A stretch of DNA of 64,000 nt from Streptomyces sp. CMB-StM0423 (GCF_002847285.1 NZ_CP025407.1:3938501-4002500); one strand, 5' to 3'; counted from the first letter of the stretch, positions 43,422-51,962 are shown. The notes: generated by a model not told the origin, from the letters alone. Made by a program: numbers and translations.

Positions 43422-44255
43422 ATGGCCGTCTCCCTGCCCGACACCCACCGTCTCGGCGAACTGTCCTGGACGCAGGTCAAGCACCTGGCGGAGCAGGACC
43501 CGGTCGTCCTGCTGCCCATCGGGGCCATCGAGCAGCACGGGCCGCACCTGCCGGTCCACGAGGACTCCATCGTCGCCGAGTGGGTCGCCGACAAGCTCGC
43601 CCGCGAGCACGGCTACTGGGTCGCGCCCGCCCTCAACTACGGCCACTCCGGCGTCTTCCGCGGCTTCGCCGGGAACCTCTCCCTCAGCCAGGAGACGCTG
43701 CGCAACGTCACGTACGAGATCCTGGAGGCCCTGGTGGCCTCCGGCTTCCGGCGCATCGTCATCGTCGACAACAACGGCGGCAACGTCGGCCCGGTGACCG
43801 GCGCCGCCATCGACGCCCGGCGCGACTTCGGCATCCTCGTCGGCCACCTCTACCCCTGGCAGCTCGGCTACGCCCTGATGCGCGACGTGTACGACGACCC
43901 GGCCACCGCCTACGGGCACGGCGCCGAGCCGGAGCACTCGGCGATGCTGGCGATGTTCCCCGAGCAGGTGCAGAGCGAGCTGGCCGAGCCGGGCGGGCTC
44001 TCCTCGCCGGCCGGCTGGACGCCGACCAGCTACACCGAGGCCGCCATCCCCGGCCAGCCCGTACCCGGCACCGTCCTCTGGGACTTCTCCGAGATCAGCG
44101 CCACCGGCTGCACCGGCGACGTGAGCCTGGGCAGCGCCGAGACGGGCAAGGTGTGGATCGAGCGGGTGCTCGGCTTCTGCGCCGCGTATCTGGCGGAGTA
44201 CGACCGCAACACCCGTACGGCGGCGGGCGCCGGAACCGCGGCGGGGCCGAAGTGA
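43422..44255 (+). CDS. Creatininase-family amidohydrolase
   Basis: The 277-residue protein shows the creatininase metal-binding signature: VVLLPIGAIEQHGPHLPVHEDSIVAEWVADKLA (Glu, His, Asp ligands), NYGHSGVFRGFAGNLSLS, IVIVDNNGGNVGPV and GHGAEPEHSAMLAMFP. The family hydrolyses cyclic amides (creatinine, N-formyl-type and F420-precursor amides). It is in the middle of the importer operon, between permease and ATPase genes, which ties it to the imported compound. I chose ATG 43422 with GAAAGGA; a GTG at 43356 overlaps the previous stop and is an alternative. Confidence 0.88.
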   Translation: MAVSLPDTHRLGELSWTQVKHLAEQDPVVLLPIGAIEQHGPHLPVHEDSIVAEWVADKLAREHGYWVAPALNYGHSGVFRGFAGNLSLSQETLRNVTYEILEALVASGFRRIVIVDNNGGNVGPVTGAAIDARRDFGILVGHLYPWQLGYALMRDVYDDPATAYGHGAEPEHSAMLAMFPEQVQSELAEPGGLSSPAGWTPTSYTEAAIPGQPVPGTVLWDFSEISATGCTGDVSLGSAETGKVWIERVLGFCAAYLAEYDRNTRTAAGAGTAAGPK

Positions 44256-45979
44256 CCGGCGCCGACCTGGAGAAGGAGGCGACGGCGGCCCAGCCGGTGC
44301 TGAGCGTCGAGCGGCTGTCGGTGGACTTCCGCGTCGCCGGCGAGTGGATCCCCGCCGTACGGGACGTCAGCTTCACCGTCGGCCGCGGCGAAGTCGTCGC
44401 GCTGGTCGGCGAGTCGGGCTCCGGCAAGTCGGTCAGCTCGATGTCCGTGCTGGGCCTGGTCGCCGGCAGCGCCCGGCACCGCGGCAGCATCCGCTTCCAC
44501 GACACCGAGCTGCTCGGCCTCGGCCACGAGGCGCTGCGCGGCATCCGCGGCAAGCGGATCGCGATGATCTTCCAGGAGCCGATGACGGCGCTCAACCCCG
44601 TCTACACCATCGGCAAGCAGATCGCCGAGGCCATCCGCTGCCACGAGAAGGTGTCCGCGGCCGGCGCCCGCGCCCGCGCGATCGAGTTGCTGACGAAGGT
44701 CGGCATCCCGGAGCCCGAGCGCCGCGTCGACAGCTACCCGCACCAGCTCTCCGGCGGCCAGCGGCAGCGCGCGATGATCGCCATGGCGATCTCCGGCTCC
44801 CCCGAGGTCATCATCGCCGACGAGCCGACCACCGCGCTCGACGTCACCGTGCAGGCCGAGATCCTGGAGCTGCTGCGCGGACTGCGCCGGGACCTCGGCT
44901 CCGCGGTGCTCATCATCACCCACGACATGGGCGTGGTGGCCGACATCGCCGACCGCGTGGTGGTGATGAAGGAGGGCGAGGTCATCGAAGAGGCGCCCGT
45001 GGGGCGGCTGTTCGCCGCGCCCGGGCACGAGTACACCCGCCGGCTGCTGGCCGCCGTGCCCAAGCCGCCGCCCCCTGGCGCCGAGCCCGCCGCGGTGACC
45101 AGGCCCGGGGCGGCAGTGGGGGTACCCCCGCCGACGGGGGCATGGCCGGCGGGGGAGGACACGACGCTGCGGGTACGGGACCTGGAGGTCGAGTACCCCG
45201 GGCGGCTGGGCCGCAAGGGGTTCAAGGCCGTGCACGGCGTGAGCCTGACCATCGGCAAGGGCGAAGTCCTGGGCCTGGTCGGCGAGTCGGGCTCCGGGAA
45301 GTCCACCATCGGCCGGGCCGTCGTCGGGCTGTCCCGCGCGACCGGCGGGTCCGTCGAGGTCTGCGGCACCGACGTCACCGGCCTGTCGGGGCGCCGGCTG
45401 CGGGCCTTCAGGCCGACGTACTCGATGGTCTTCCAGGACCCCGGCGCCTCGCTCAACCCCCGCTGGTCGATCGGCGACTCGATCGCCGCGCCGCTGCTGG
45501 TCAACCGCCGTGCCGACCGCGCCGCCGCGCACGCCCGGGTGGCCGAGCTGCTGGAGCAGGTCGAGCTGCCCGCGCACTGGGCGAGCCGGTTCCCGCACGA
45601 GCTGTCCGGCGGCCAGCGCCAGCGCGTCGGCATCGCCCGCGCGCTGGCGCTGGAGCCGGAGCTGCTGATCGCCGACGAGCCGACGTCCGCGCTCGACGTC
45701 TCCGTCCAGGCCACCGTGCTGCGGCTGTTCCGCGAGCTGCAGGACCGGCTGGGCTTCGCCTGCCTGTTCATCAGCCACGACCTCGGCGTGGTCGAACTCC
45801 TCGCGCACGAGGTCGCGGTGCTCCAGAACGGGCGGCTCGTGGAGCACGGCCCGGCGCGCGAGGTGCTGGCCAACCCGCGTACGGAGTACACCAAGCGGCT
45901 CGTCGCCGCCGCGCCCGTGCCGGACCCGGTGCAGCAGGCGGAGCGGCGCCGGCTCTGGCGCGAGATGGCGGCGGCATGA
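44252..45979 (+). CDS. Fused ABC importer ATPases (DppD-DppF in one chain)
   Basis: The 575-residue protein carries two complete ATPase domains. Domain 1 (about 15-270) has GESGSGKSVS, LSGGQRQRAMIAMA, VIIADEPTTALD and ITHDMG. Domain 2 (about 305-560) has GESGSGKSTIG, LSGGQRQRVGIARAL, LLIADEPTSALD and ISHDLG. A Pro/Gly-rich linker joins them (about 272-300). Each half resembles DppD and DppF, normally separate. The GTG start overlaps the creatininase stop (GTGA). It energises the importer. Confidence 0.93.
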   Translation: MTGADLEKEATAAQPVLSVERLSVDFRVAGEWIPAVRDVSFTVGRGEVVALVGESGSGKSVSSMSVLGLVAGSARHRGSIRFHDTELLGLGHEALRGIRGKRIAMIFQEPMTALNPVYTIGKQIAEAIRCHEKVSAAGARARAIELLTKVGIPEPERRVDSYPHQLSGGQRQRAMIAMAISGSPEVIIADEPTTALDVTVQAEILELLRGLRRDLGSAVLIITHDMGVVADIADRVVVMKEGEVIEEAPVGRLFAAPGHEYTRRLLAAVPKPPPPGAEPAAVTRPGAAVGVPPPTGAWPAGEDTTLRVRDLEVEYPGRLGRKGFKAVHGVSLTIGKGEVLGLVGESGSGKSTIGRAVVGLSRATGGSVEVCGTDVTGLSGRRLRAFRPTYSMVFQDPGASLNPRWSIGDSIAAPLLVNRRADRAAAHARVAELLEQVELPAHWASRFPHELSGGQRQRVGIARALALEPELLIADEPTSALDVSVQATVLRLFRELQDRLGFACLFISHDLGVVELLAHEVAVLQNGRLVEHGPAREVLANPRTEYTKRLVAAAPVPDPVQQAERRRLWREMAAA

Positions 45980-46002
45980 CCGCCGTGCGCTGCCGCCGCC
46001 GG

Positions 46003-46680
46003 TCAGTCCAGGTGCGCGACCACCGTCTGGTCGGGGTTCAGGTGGGTGCGGATCGTCCGGGCGGCGGTCTCGAACTCATACCCGCCGAGGGAGTCCAGCA
46101 GCGCGTGGTGCTCGCGCATGATGAGCGGCAGCCGCTCGGGGCGGATCGTTATCGCCGAGACCCCGATGCGCTGGTGCCGCGGCTGGAGGCTGCGGAACAG
46201 GTCGGTCAGCACGGTGTTGCCGGTGGCCCGGACGAAGCCGAAGTGGAACTGGAAGTCGAGCTTGCCGTGCTCGGCGATCGCCTCGCGGTCGCCGGCGCGG
46301 CAGCGCGCCAGCAGCTCCGTGTCCCCCATCTGCGCGAGCAGTCCGGCCTGCCGGGCGGGGATCTCCAGCCGCTTGTCGCACAGGGTGCGGAAGCCGTGGA
46401 TCTCCAGCACCTGGCGCATCTCGTACGTCTCGATCATCTCGGCCACGGTGACGCGCCTGACCTGCGCGCCGCGCCGCGGCAGCAGGTCGAGGAACCCCTC
46501 GGCGGCCAGCCGGTGCAGCGCTTCGCGCACCGGCGTCCGCGACACCCCCGCGGCCAGGGAAAGGACCTTCTCCTCCAGGAACGACCCCTCGGGGTAGCGC
46601 CCCAGCAGGATCGCCTCCTTGACCCACTCGTACGCCCGCGCCCGCGCCGTCACCGCACGGCCGTCCTCGTCGACTGACAC
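46003..46680 (-). CDS. GntR-family (FadR/FCD subfamily) transcriptional regulator
   Basis: The 225-residue protein has the GntR winged helix (about 12-78; YEWVKEAILLGRYPEGSFLEEKVLSLAAGVSRTPVREALHRLAAEGFLDLLPRRGAQVR). Its FCD effector domain includes the usual metal ligands (Asp/His in LDFQFHFGFVRATGN and HALLDSL). The regulator is convergent with the ATPase gene and divergent from the aldolase gene. GTGTATAC boxes in the divergent promoter and before the importer operon make it the likely local repressor, released by a pathway intermediate. Confidence 0.9.
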   Translation of the reverse strand: MSVDEDGRAVTARARAYEWVKEAILLGRYPEGSFLEEKVLSLAAGVSRTPVREALHRLAAEGFLDLLPRRGAQVRRVTVAEMIETYEMRQVLEIHGFRTLCDKRLEIPARQAGLLAQMGDTELLARCRAGDREAIAEHGKLDFQFHFGFVRATGNTVLTDLFRSLQPRHQRIGVSAITIRPERLPLIMREHHALLDSLGGYEFETAARTIRTHLNPDQTVVAHLD

Positions 46681-46701
46681 GCTCCCCGCCCTTTCTGGCC
46701 C

Positions 46702-46723
46702 ATGTGTATACGCAGTGTATACC
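46702..46723. promoter_or_regulatory. Tandem GTGTATAC boxes between gntR and aldolase genes
   Basis: GTGTATAC occurs at 46704-46711 and 46715-46722, an 11-bp period (one helical turn), with palindromic GTATAC cores. The position suits autoregulation of gntR and control of the divergent aldolase gene. Confidence 0.65.
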
Positions 46724-46739
46724 TACGTGAAGGAGGCTC

Positions 46740-47498
46740 ATGCCCCCGCGCACGACCGACCGCCGGCGCGAATACGCCGCCTGGCTGTCCGACCCGAGTT
46801 TCGCCACCGCCGAGATCGTGGCGGCCACCGGGTACGGCGCCGTGGTGCTCGACATCGAGCACGGCGCCTTCGACCTCGCCGATCTGGAGCGGTTCATCCC
46901 GTTCCTGCGCCGGCTCGACCTCGACGTGCTCGCCAAGGTGCTCGGCCCCGAACGCGGCCCGATCCAGCAGGCGCTGGACTTCGGCGCCACCGCCGTCGTC
47001 GTGCCGCACGTGGAGAGCGCGGCGCACGCCGCCGAGGTCTGCTCGTACGGCAAGTTCCCGCCGCTGGGGGACCGCAGCTTCGCGGGCGGCAGGACCGCGG
47101 GCTACGGCGGGTTCGACGACGACTGGATCGCCCGGCAGGACCGCGAGACCCGGGTCTACCCGATGATCGAGGACGCCGGGGCCATCGAGGAGATCGGGAA
47201 GATCCTCGACCTGCCGGTGGTCGACGGGGTGTTCGTCGGCCCCAGCGACCTGTCGATGCGCCGCGCGCGCGGCGCGTACACGCGGAGCGAGGCGGACTTC
47301 GCGGACCTCGCGGCCATCGCGGACGCCGCCCGGACGGCCGGCAAGCCGTGGGTGCTGCCGGCCTGGTCGGCGGCGGAGAAGGCATTCGCGCTCGCGCACG
47401 GCGCCGACCAACTGGTGCTGACCATGCAGCACGGCGCGCTGCTGGCCGGCTTCGGCGCCGCGGTCGCCGAGACCGACGCGCTGGCCGGGCGTAGCTGA
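46740..47498 (+). CDS. HpcH/HpaI-family class II aldolase
   Basis: The 252-residue TIM-barrel protein has the family motifs VVLDIEHGAFDLADL (catalytic His/Asp region), FGATAVVVPHVESAAHA, the metal-ligand Glu in YPMIEDAGAIEEI and GVFVGPSDLSM. These aldolases cleave 4-hydroxy-2-oxo acids to pyruvate and an aldehyde, using a divalent metal. An AGGAGG lies six bases before ATG. It is divergent from gntR and 50 bp before the nitrilase gene; it likely finishes breakdown of the imported compound's carbon skeleton. Confidence 0.9.
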   Translation: MPPRTTDRRREYAAWLSDPSFATAEIVAATGYGAVVLDIEHGAFDLADLERFIPFLRRLDLDVLAKVLGPERGPIQQALDFGATAVVVPHVESAAHAAEVCSYGKFPPLGDRSFAGGRTAGYGGFDDDWIARQDRETRVYPMIEDAGAIEEIGKILDLPVVDGVFVGPSDLSMRRARGAYTRSEADFADLAAIADAARTAGKPWVLPAWSAAEKAFALAHGADQLVLTMQHGALLAGFGAAVAETDALAGRS

Positions 47499-47547
47499 CC
47501 GCACGCCGCCGGACCGTACCGCTCCACCACACGAAAGGCACCACCTC

Positions 47548-48339
47548 ATGCTCGCCACCGTCGCCCAGTTCGCCGCCACCACCGACAAGGCCGCCAACCT
47601 CGACGCCGCCGCGGGACTCGTCGCCACCGCCGCCGCGCGCGGCTCCGACCTCGTCGTCCTCCCCGAGAACTCGATGTACGCCAACCCCGACCCGCAGGCC
47701 GAGACGGCGAGCCAGGCCGAGGCGATCGACGGTCCGTTCGCCACCGCGATCGGCGCGCTGGCCAAGGAGCACGGCGTCGCGATCGTCGCCGGCATGACGG
47801 AGGCCGCGGCCGGCGCCGGCAAGCCCAGCAACACCGTCCTGGCCGTGGACCGCGGCGGCGAGCAGTTCGGCGTGTACCGCAAGGTGCACCTCTACGACGC
47901 CTTCGGCTACCGGGAGTCGGACCGCATCCAGCCGCAGCCCGCCAAGGCGCTGACCTTCACCCTCGACGGCCTCACCGTCGGCGTCATGACCTGCTACGAC
48001 CTCCGCTTCCCCGAGATGGCCCGGTTCCTGGTCGACGCCGGCGCCGAGGCGATCGTCGTCCCCGCCGCGTGGGTCACCGGTCCGGTCAAGGAGGACCACT
48101 GGACCACGCTGCTGCGGGCCCGGGCGATCGAGAACACCGTCTACGTCCTCGGCTGCGGCCAGACGGGGCCCGTCTCGTGTGGGCAGAGCGCCATCGTCGA
48201 CCCCATGGGCCAGATCGCCGCCTCCGCCGGCGAGGCGCCCGGGGTGGCGTCCGCGGTCCTGGACGCGGCGCGGGTCGCGGAGGTGCGGGTGAAGAACCCG
48301 AGCCTGGCCAACCGCCGCTTCTCCGTGTCCTTCGGCTGA
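47548..48339 (+). CDS. Carbon-nitrogen hydrolase (nitrilase superfamily amidase)
   Basis: The 263-residue protein has the Glu-Lys-Cys triad in order: LVVLPENSM (Glu), YRKVHLYDAFG (Lys), VMTCYDLRFPEMAR (Cys). The pattern matches omega-amidase/NIT2-like and N-carbamoyl-amino-acid-hydrolase-like branches. It would remove ammonia from an amide intermediate. ATG with GAAAGGCA upstream; co-directional with the aldolase gene. Confidence 0.91.
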   Translation: MLATVAQFAATTDKAANLDAAAGLVATAAARGSDLVVLPENSMYANPDPQAETASQAEAIDGPFATAIGALAKEHGVAIVAGMTEAAAGAGKPSNTVLAVDRGGEQFGVYRKVHLYDAFGYRESDRIQPQPAKALTFTLDGLTVGVMTCYDLRFPEMARFLVDAGAEAIVVPAAWVTGPVKEDHWTTLLRARAIENTVYVLGCGQTGPVSCGQSAIVDPMGQIAASAGEAPGVASAVLDAARVAEVRVKNPSLANRRFSVSFG

Positions 48340-48666
48340 CGCCCGGCCCGCAACCACGCCCCTTTTCCGCCCCTTTGGGAACGGCCCCCCGGGCCGGCCG
48401 GTCGCTGCCGGCCGGCCAAGGGCCGTTCCGGGGGCGTTCGGCCCCGGCGGCCCGGCGAGCAAATGGGACCGTAGCACCCATACGAGGCGGGTGCGGAGTG
48501 CGACGACGTGCATACGGGGAGGTGAACGACCCGGAAGCGAGCGTTTGTGGGTACTGCGGCGATGGCGATAAATCTTCACCGTGGGTGGAGGCCCTACCTG
48601 GCCTCTGTCACCACAGGCCCACGCCGACCTGCTCACCCCACCTGCACGCGAGAAGGCGAGACTCAG
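48340..48666. other. 327-bp intergenic region
   Basis: It starts with the amidase operon terminator hairpin and then holds the upstream region of the acyl-CoA-dehydrogenase-like gene. No gene or clear promoter was recognised in 48430-48666. Confidence 0.4.
48378..48429 (+). terminator. Nested hairpin terminator after amidase gene
   Basis: An outer stem GGAACGGCCC/GGGCCGTTCC encloses an inner stem GGCCGGCCGG/CCGGCCGGCC. It is a stable structure about 40 bp after the amidase stop. Confidence 0.65.
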
Positions 48667-49857
48667 ATGGACGGTTACTTCCTCACGGAGCGTCATATAC
48701 GTCTCAGGGAGGAGGTCCGCGCCTACGCGGAGCGCGAGGTCCGCCCCCGTATCGCGGGAATGGAGGAGTCGCGGAGCGTGCAGTTCGAGCTGTCCCGCGA
48801 CATCGCCCGGCAGGGCTGGCTCGGCGTCACCGTCGAGGCCGAGTACGGCGGGATGGACATGGGGCACCTCGCCAAAACGATCGTGATCGAAGAGCTTTCG
48901 CGCGTGAGCGCCGCCATGGGCGCGATGGTGCAGGCGTCGCAGCTCGGTGTCGCCAAGATCGTGCACTTCGGCAGCGCCGTCCAGAAGAAGACCTGGCTGC
49001 CGCTGGTATCCGCCGGCGTCTGCATGCCGACCATAGCCGTCACGGAACCCACCTCGGGCAGCCATGTGCTGGGGATGTCGGCGAGCGCGGAGCGCGTCGG
49101 GGACGAATACATCGTCAACGGCCGCAAGGTGTTCGTCGGCAACAGCCACGTCGGTGATCTCCACGGCGTCGTCGTGCGCACAGGACCGGGCTCCAAGGGC
49201 CTCTCGGCACTGCTGGTGGAGGCCGACCGCCCCGGCTGCACGCTGGGCCCGCACCGGCCCTCCATGGGCCTGCACGGCTTCAGCTTCGGCGAGGTGATCT
49301 TCGACAACTGCCGGGTGCCGGTGTCGAACCTGCTGGGGCAGGAGGGCGACGGGCTCTCGGTCGCGTACTCCTCCAGCATCCTGTACGGCAGGCCCAACCT
49401 CACCGCCGTCGCCCTGGGCATCCACCAGGCGCTCGTGTCGGAGACCACCGCCTTCGCCGCGCGGCAGATCCGCTACGGCAAGCCGCTGGCCGAACTGGGC
49501 ACCGTCAAGCAGCGGCTGGGCGAGATGCAGTCGCGGCTGATGACGGCCAGGCTGGCCGCGTACCACGCGACGCATCTGCTGGACCGCGGGCTGCCGTGCG
49601 ACGCCGAGCTGCAGAACGCCAAGCTGGTCAACGTCGAGTCCGCGCTCGACTCGGCCCGTACGGCGATGGAGGTGCACGGCGCCTGCGGGCTCTACCCGGA
49701 GATGTCCGTGGAGCGGTATCTGCGCGACGCGTACCACGTGTTACCGCCGGCGGGCACCTCCGACGTGCAGCGGCTGCGGCTGGCGGAGGTGGCGCTCGGC
49801 GCGGACCACGAGCCGTGGTCGACGCGCCTCGCGCCGCACTCCGTCCAGCCGGTCTGA
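48667..49857 (+). CDS. Acyl-CoA-dehydrogenase-like flavoprotein lacking the usual catalytic Glu
   Basis: The 396-residue protein follows the acyl-CoA dehydrogenase fold: helical N-domain, beta-domain MPTIAVTEPTSGSHVLGMSASAER...YIVNGRKVFVGNSHVGD, and C-domain FAARQIRYGKPLAELGTVKQRLGEM ... MEVHGACGLYPEMSVERYLRDAYHVLPPAGTSDVQRL. At the canonical base position (normally E-G-T-S-E-I-Q) it has Ala362, and the isovaleryl-type alternative Glu is not seen at LYGRPNLTA. It may be non-dehydrogenating or use another base. Codon 359 is TTA (49741). No acyl-CoA genes are adjacent. Confidence 0.85.
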   Translation: MDGYFLTERHIRLREEVRAYAEREVRPRIAGMEESRSVQFELSRDIARQGWLGVTVEAEYGGMDMGHLAKTIVIEELSRVSAAMGAMVQASQLGVAKIVHFGSAVQKKTWLPLVSAGVCMPTIAVTEPTSGSHVLGMSASAERVGDEYIVNGRKVFVGNSHVGDLHGVVVRTGPGSKGLSALLVEADRPGCTLGPHRPSMGLHGFSFGEVIFDNCRVPVSNLLGQEGDGLSVAYSSSILYGRPNLTAVALGIHQALVSETTAFAARQIRYGKPLAELGTVKQRLGEMQSRLMTARLAAYHATHLLDRGLPCDAELQNAKLVNVESALDSARTAMEVHGACGLYPEMSVERYLRDAYHVLPPAGTSDVQRLRLAEVALGADHEPWSTRLAPHSVQPV

Positions 49858-49888
49858 GGAGCGGAGCGACTGGGGCGCAAGCCCCCGC

Positions 49889-49919
49889 AAGGCCCCCGCG
49901 GCTTCGCCGCGGGGGCCTT
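49889..49919. terminator. Bidirectional hairpin terminator
   Basis: AAGGCCCCCGCGG and CCGCGGGGGCCTT flank a CTTCG loop, a 13-bp perfect stem. It lies between the convergent dehydrogenase-like and GAF genes and touches the GAF stop codon. Confidence 0.75.
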
Positions 49920-50536
49920 CAGCTCGCCGCCCGGCCCCGGCTGCGCTCTTCGAGGATCTCCATCAGCGAACGGGCCTGGGTCTTGATGAACTCCAGGCCC
50001 TCCTGGGCCTGCCGGCCCCACGGGCGCGGCTCGGTGTCCACCACGCACACGGTGCCGAGCGTCACGTCGGTCACCGGGTCGATGAGCGGCGCGCCCATGT
50101 AGGTGCGGATGCCGATCTGGTCCACCACCGGGTTGCCCGCGAAGCGGGGGTACGCGCACACGTCGGGCAGCACCAGCGCGGTGCGCCGGCCGACGACGTG
50201 CGGGCAGTAGCCGTGGTCGCGGTCCATGATCCGGCTGACCTCCGGCTTGCCCGGCTGCTCGGCGAGGCTGGGGTCGGCCCAGTCGGCGGGCGGCGCGTAC
50301 AGGCCGGTGAAGTACTGGTGGTCGGTGATGAGGTTGACCATCGCATACGGGGTCCCGCCCAGTTGGGCCAGCGACGCGGCGCCCTCGGCGAGCCGGGCGG
50401 CGAAGGCGTCGAACTCCGGGTCGGGGTTGTCGCCCAGGCCGAGTTCGTGCAGCCGCTGTTTGCGCCGCTCCAGCTCCTGGTCCTGCTCCCCGTCGGTCAT
50501 CAGATGGCGGGCGGTGTGGTGGTCGAAGGTCGTCAT
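49919..50536 (-). CDS. GAF-domain protein associated with a conservon
   Basis: The 205-residue protein has a GAF domain (about 55-180; MVNLITDHQYFTGLYAPP ... CPHVVGRRTALVLPDVCAYPRFAGNPVVDQIGIRTYMGAPLIDP...LGTVCVVDTEPRPW), a short helical N-terminus and a helical C-terminus. Cysteines in GYCPHV and DVCAYP might bind a chromophore, haem or metal, but this is untested. It overlaps the GTPase gene (ATGA) and is the fifth gene of the conservon, so it is a likely sensor or output for the small GTPase. Confidence 0.87.
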   Translation of the reverse strand: MTTFDHHTARHLMTDGEQDQELERRKQRLHELGLGDNPDPEFDAFAARLAEGAASLAQLGGTPYAMVNLITDHQYFTGLYAPPADWADPSLAEQPGKPEVSRIMDRDHGYCPHVVGRRTALVLPDVCAYPRFAGNPVVDQIGIRTYMGAPLIDPVTDVTLGTVCVVDTEPRPWGRQAQEGLEFIKTQARSLMEILEERSRGRAAS

Positions 50537-51210
50537 GCGGGGCTCCTCGGTGGGGAGGTGGGCACGGGCTGTGCGGACTCGGACGCGGACGCTGCCCCGG
50601 TCGCGGGCTCCGGTTCCGCCGGGGCCCCGGCCCTGGCCGCCACGGACCGCGCGTGCGCGTGCTCGACCAGCCTGATCAGCAGGCTGCGCGCCGAGCTGGT
50701 GGCGCGGGCGTCGCAGCACATCACGGGGGTGTCGCTGCGCAGATGGAGCGCGGCCTTCACCTCTTCCGGGGTGTAGTGGTAGGCGTCGTCGAACTCGTTG
50801 ACGCCCACCACGAAGGGCAGGCCGCGCCGCTCGAAGTACTCGACGGCCGCGAAGCAGTCCGCGAGCCGCCGGGTGTCGGCGAGGACGACGGCGCCGATGG
50901 CGCCGCTCGCGAGGTGGTCCCACATGAACCAGAACCGCTTCTGGCCCGGCGTGCCGAACAGCAGCAGCATCAAGTGGTGCGCGGTGAGGGTGATGCGGCC
51001 GAAGTCCATCGCGACGGTGGTCGCGTCCTTCTCCGGCACCCCGTCCAGACTGTCGTGGTCGACGCTCGCGGCGGTCAGGGTCTCCTCGGTCGTCAGCGGC
51101 GGGATCTCGCTCACCGCACCGACCATCGTGGTCTTCCCGACCCCGAACCCGCCGGCTATCACGATCTTCAGCGGGACGAAGGAGTCGTCAGAGATTGCGT
51201 AGTCCGACAA
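50533..51210 (-). CDS. cvnD: Conservon Ras-like GTP-binding protein (CvnD)
   Basis: The 225-residue protein has G1 IAGGFGVGKTTMVGAVSE (about 19-36), a G3-like LLLFGTPGQKRFWFMW in place of DTAGQ, and the NKxD-equivalent VGVNEFDDAYHY. A Pro/Ala-rich C-terminal tail follows. It starts at TTG (51210), overlapping the DUF742 gene by 23 bp. In conservons this MglA-like GTPase works with the roadblock protein and the membrane kinase-like protein in a eukaryote-like signalling complex affecting development. Confidence 0.88.
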   Translation of the reverse strand: MSDYAISDDSFVPLKIVIAGGFGVGKTTMVGAVSEIPPLTTEETLTAASVDHDSLDGVPEKDATTVAMDFGRITLTAHHLMLLLFGTPGQKRFWFMWDHLASGAIGAVVLADTRRLADCFAAVEYFERRGLPFVVGVNEFDDAYHYTPEEVKAALHLRSDTPVMCCDARATSSARSLLIRLVEHAHARSVAARAGAPAEPEPATGAASASESAQPVPTSPPRSPA

Positions 51211-51556
51211 GGACCTTCTCCAGTAGGTATGGGTCGGTGGGGTCTGGCGGGCCCGCGGGCGCCGTCAGGATGAGCGCGCAGGTGTCGAGCAGGTCGCACA
51301 GCAGGATCTTGGTCACCGCCACCGGCAGCCCGAGCCGGCCGGCCACCTCCGCCACCGAGCGCGGGCCCGCGCGGCACTCCCGCAGCGTCTCGTCGTGCTC
51401 CGGCGTCAGCGGCACCCGCGGCAGCGTCCTGGCGGCCATGACCAGCGTCTCCAGGGCCAGCCTGCGGGTCGGCGTGGTCCGCCCGCCGGTGACCGCGTAC
51501 GGGCGTAACCGCGGGGCTCCGTCCTCCACCCAGGGGGCATCGTCGTACGACGTCAT
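51188..51556 (-). CDS. cvnC: Conservon DUF742 protein (CvnC)
   Basis: The 122-residue protein has the DUF742 pattern: VRPYAVTGGRT-type opening (LRPYAVTGGRTTPTRRLALETLVMAA), LTPEHDETLRECRAGPRSVAEVAGRLGLPVAVTKILLCDLLDTCALIL and the C-terminal DPYLLEKVLVGLRNL. The middle resembles a winged helix. It sits between the roadblock and GTPase genes. Confidence 0.9.
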   Translation of the reverse strand: MTSYDDAPWVEDGAPRLRPYAVTGGRTTPTRRLALETLVMAARTLPRVPLTPEHDETLRECRAGPRSVAEVAGRLGLPVAVTKILLCDLLDTCALILTAPAGPPDPTDPYLLEKVLVGLRNL

Positions 51557-51557
51557 G

Positions 51558-51962
51558 TCACCGGACGGAGCCCGGCGCCGCGGCCGCGGCGGTCCGTGCG
51601 GGCGAGGTGAGGTGGGTCGGGACGCGCTTGACCAACTGGCCCATCTCGTAGCCGATCACGCCCAGGTCCGCGTCCGGCTCGGCGAGCACCGCCAGGACGG
51701 CGCCGGGGCCCGCGGCCATCACGCACAGCACGACGTCCTCGTGTTCCACGAGCACCTGGCGCACGCCGCGCACGGTGTCGGTGCCGATGCCGGCGCCGAG
51801 CGAGAAGAGCCCGGTGGCCACCGCGGCGAGCCGGTCGGCGGAGGCGGTGTCGAGGTCGTGGGCGTGCATCCGCACGCCGTCCGTCGAGGCGACGACGGCG
51901 CTGCGGGCGCTGGCGACCTGCTGGACGAAGTTGGCCAGAAGCCAGTCGAGGCTTTCGCTCAC
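51558..51962 (-). CDS. cvnB: Conservon roadblock/LC7 protein (CvnB)
   Basis: The 134-residue protein has the roadblock/LC7 fold: LDWLLANFVQQVASARSAVVASTDGVRMHAHDL ... LAAVATGLFSLG ... GVRQVLVEHEDVVLCVMAAGPGAVLAVLAEPDADLGVIGYEMGQLVKRV. MglB-like proteins of this type act as GTPase-activating partners. The GTG start overlaps the kinase-like gene's stop (GTGA). Confidence 0.9.
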   Translation of the reverse strand: MSESLDWLLANFVQQVASARSAVVASTDGVRMHAHDLDTASADRLAAVATGLFSLGAGIGTDTVRGVRQVLVEHEDVVLCVMAAGPGAVLAVLAEPDADLGVIGYEMGQLVKRVPTHLTSPARTAAAAAPGSVR

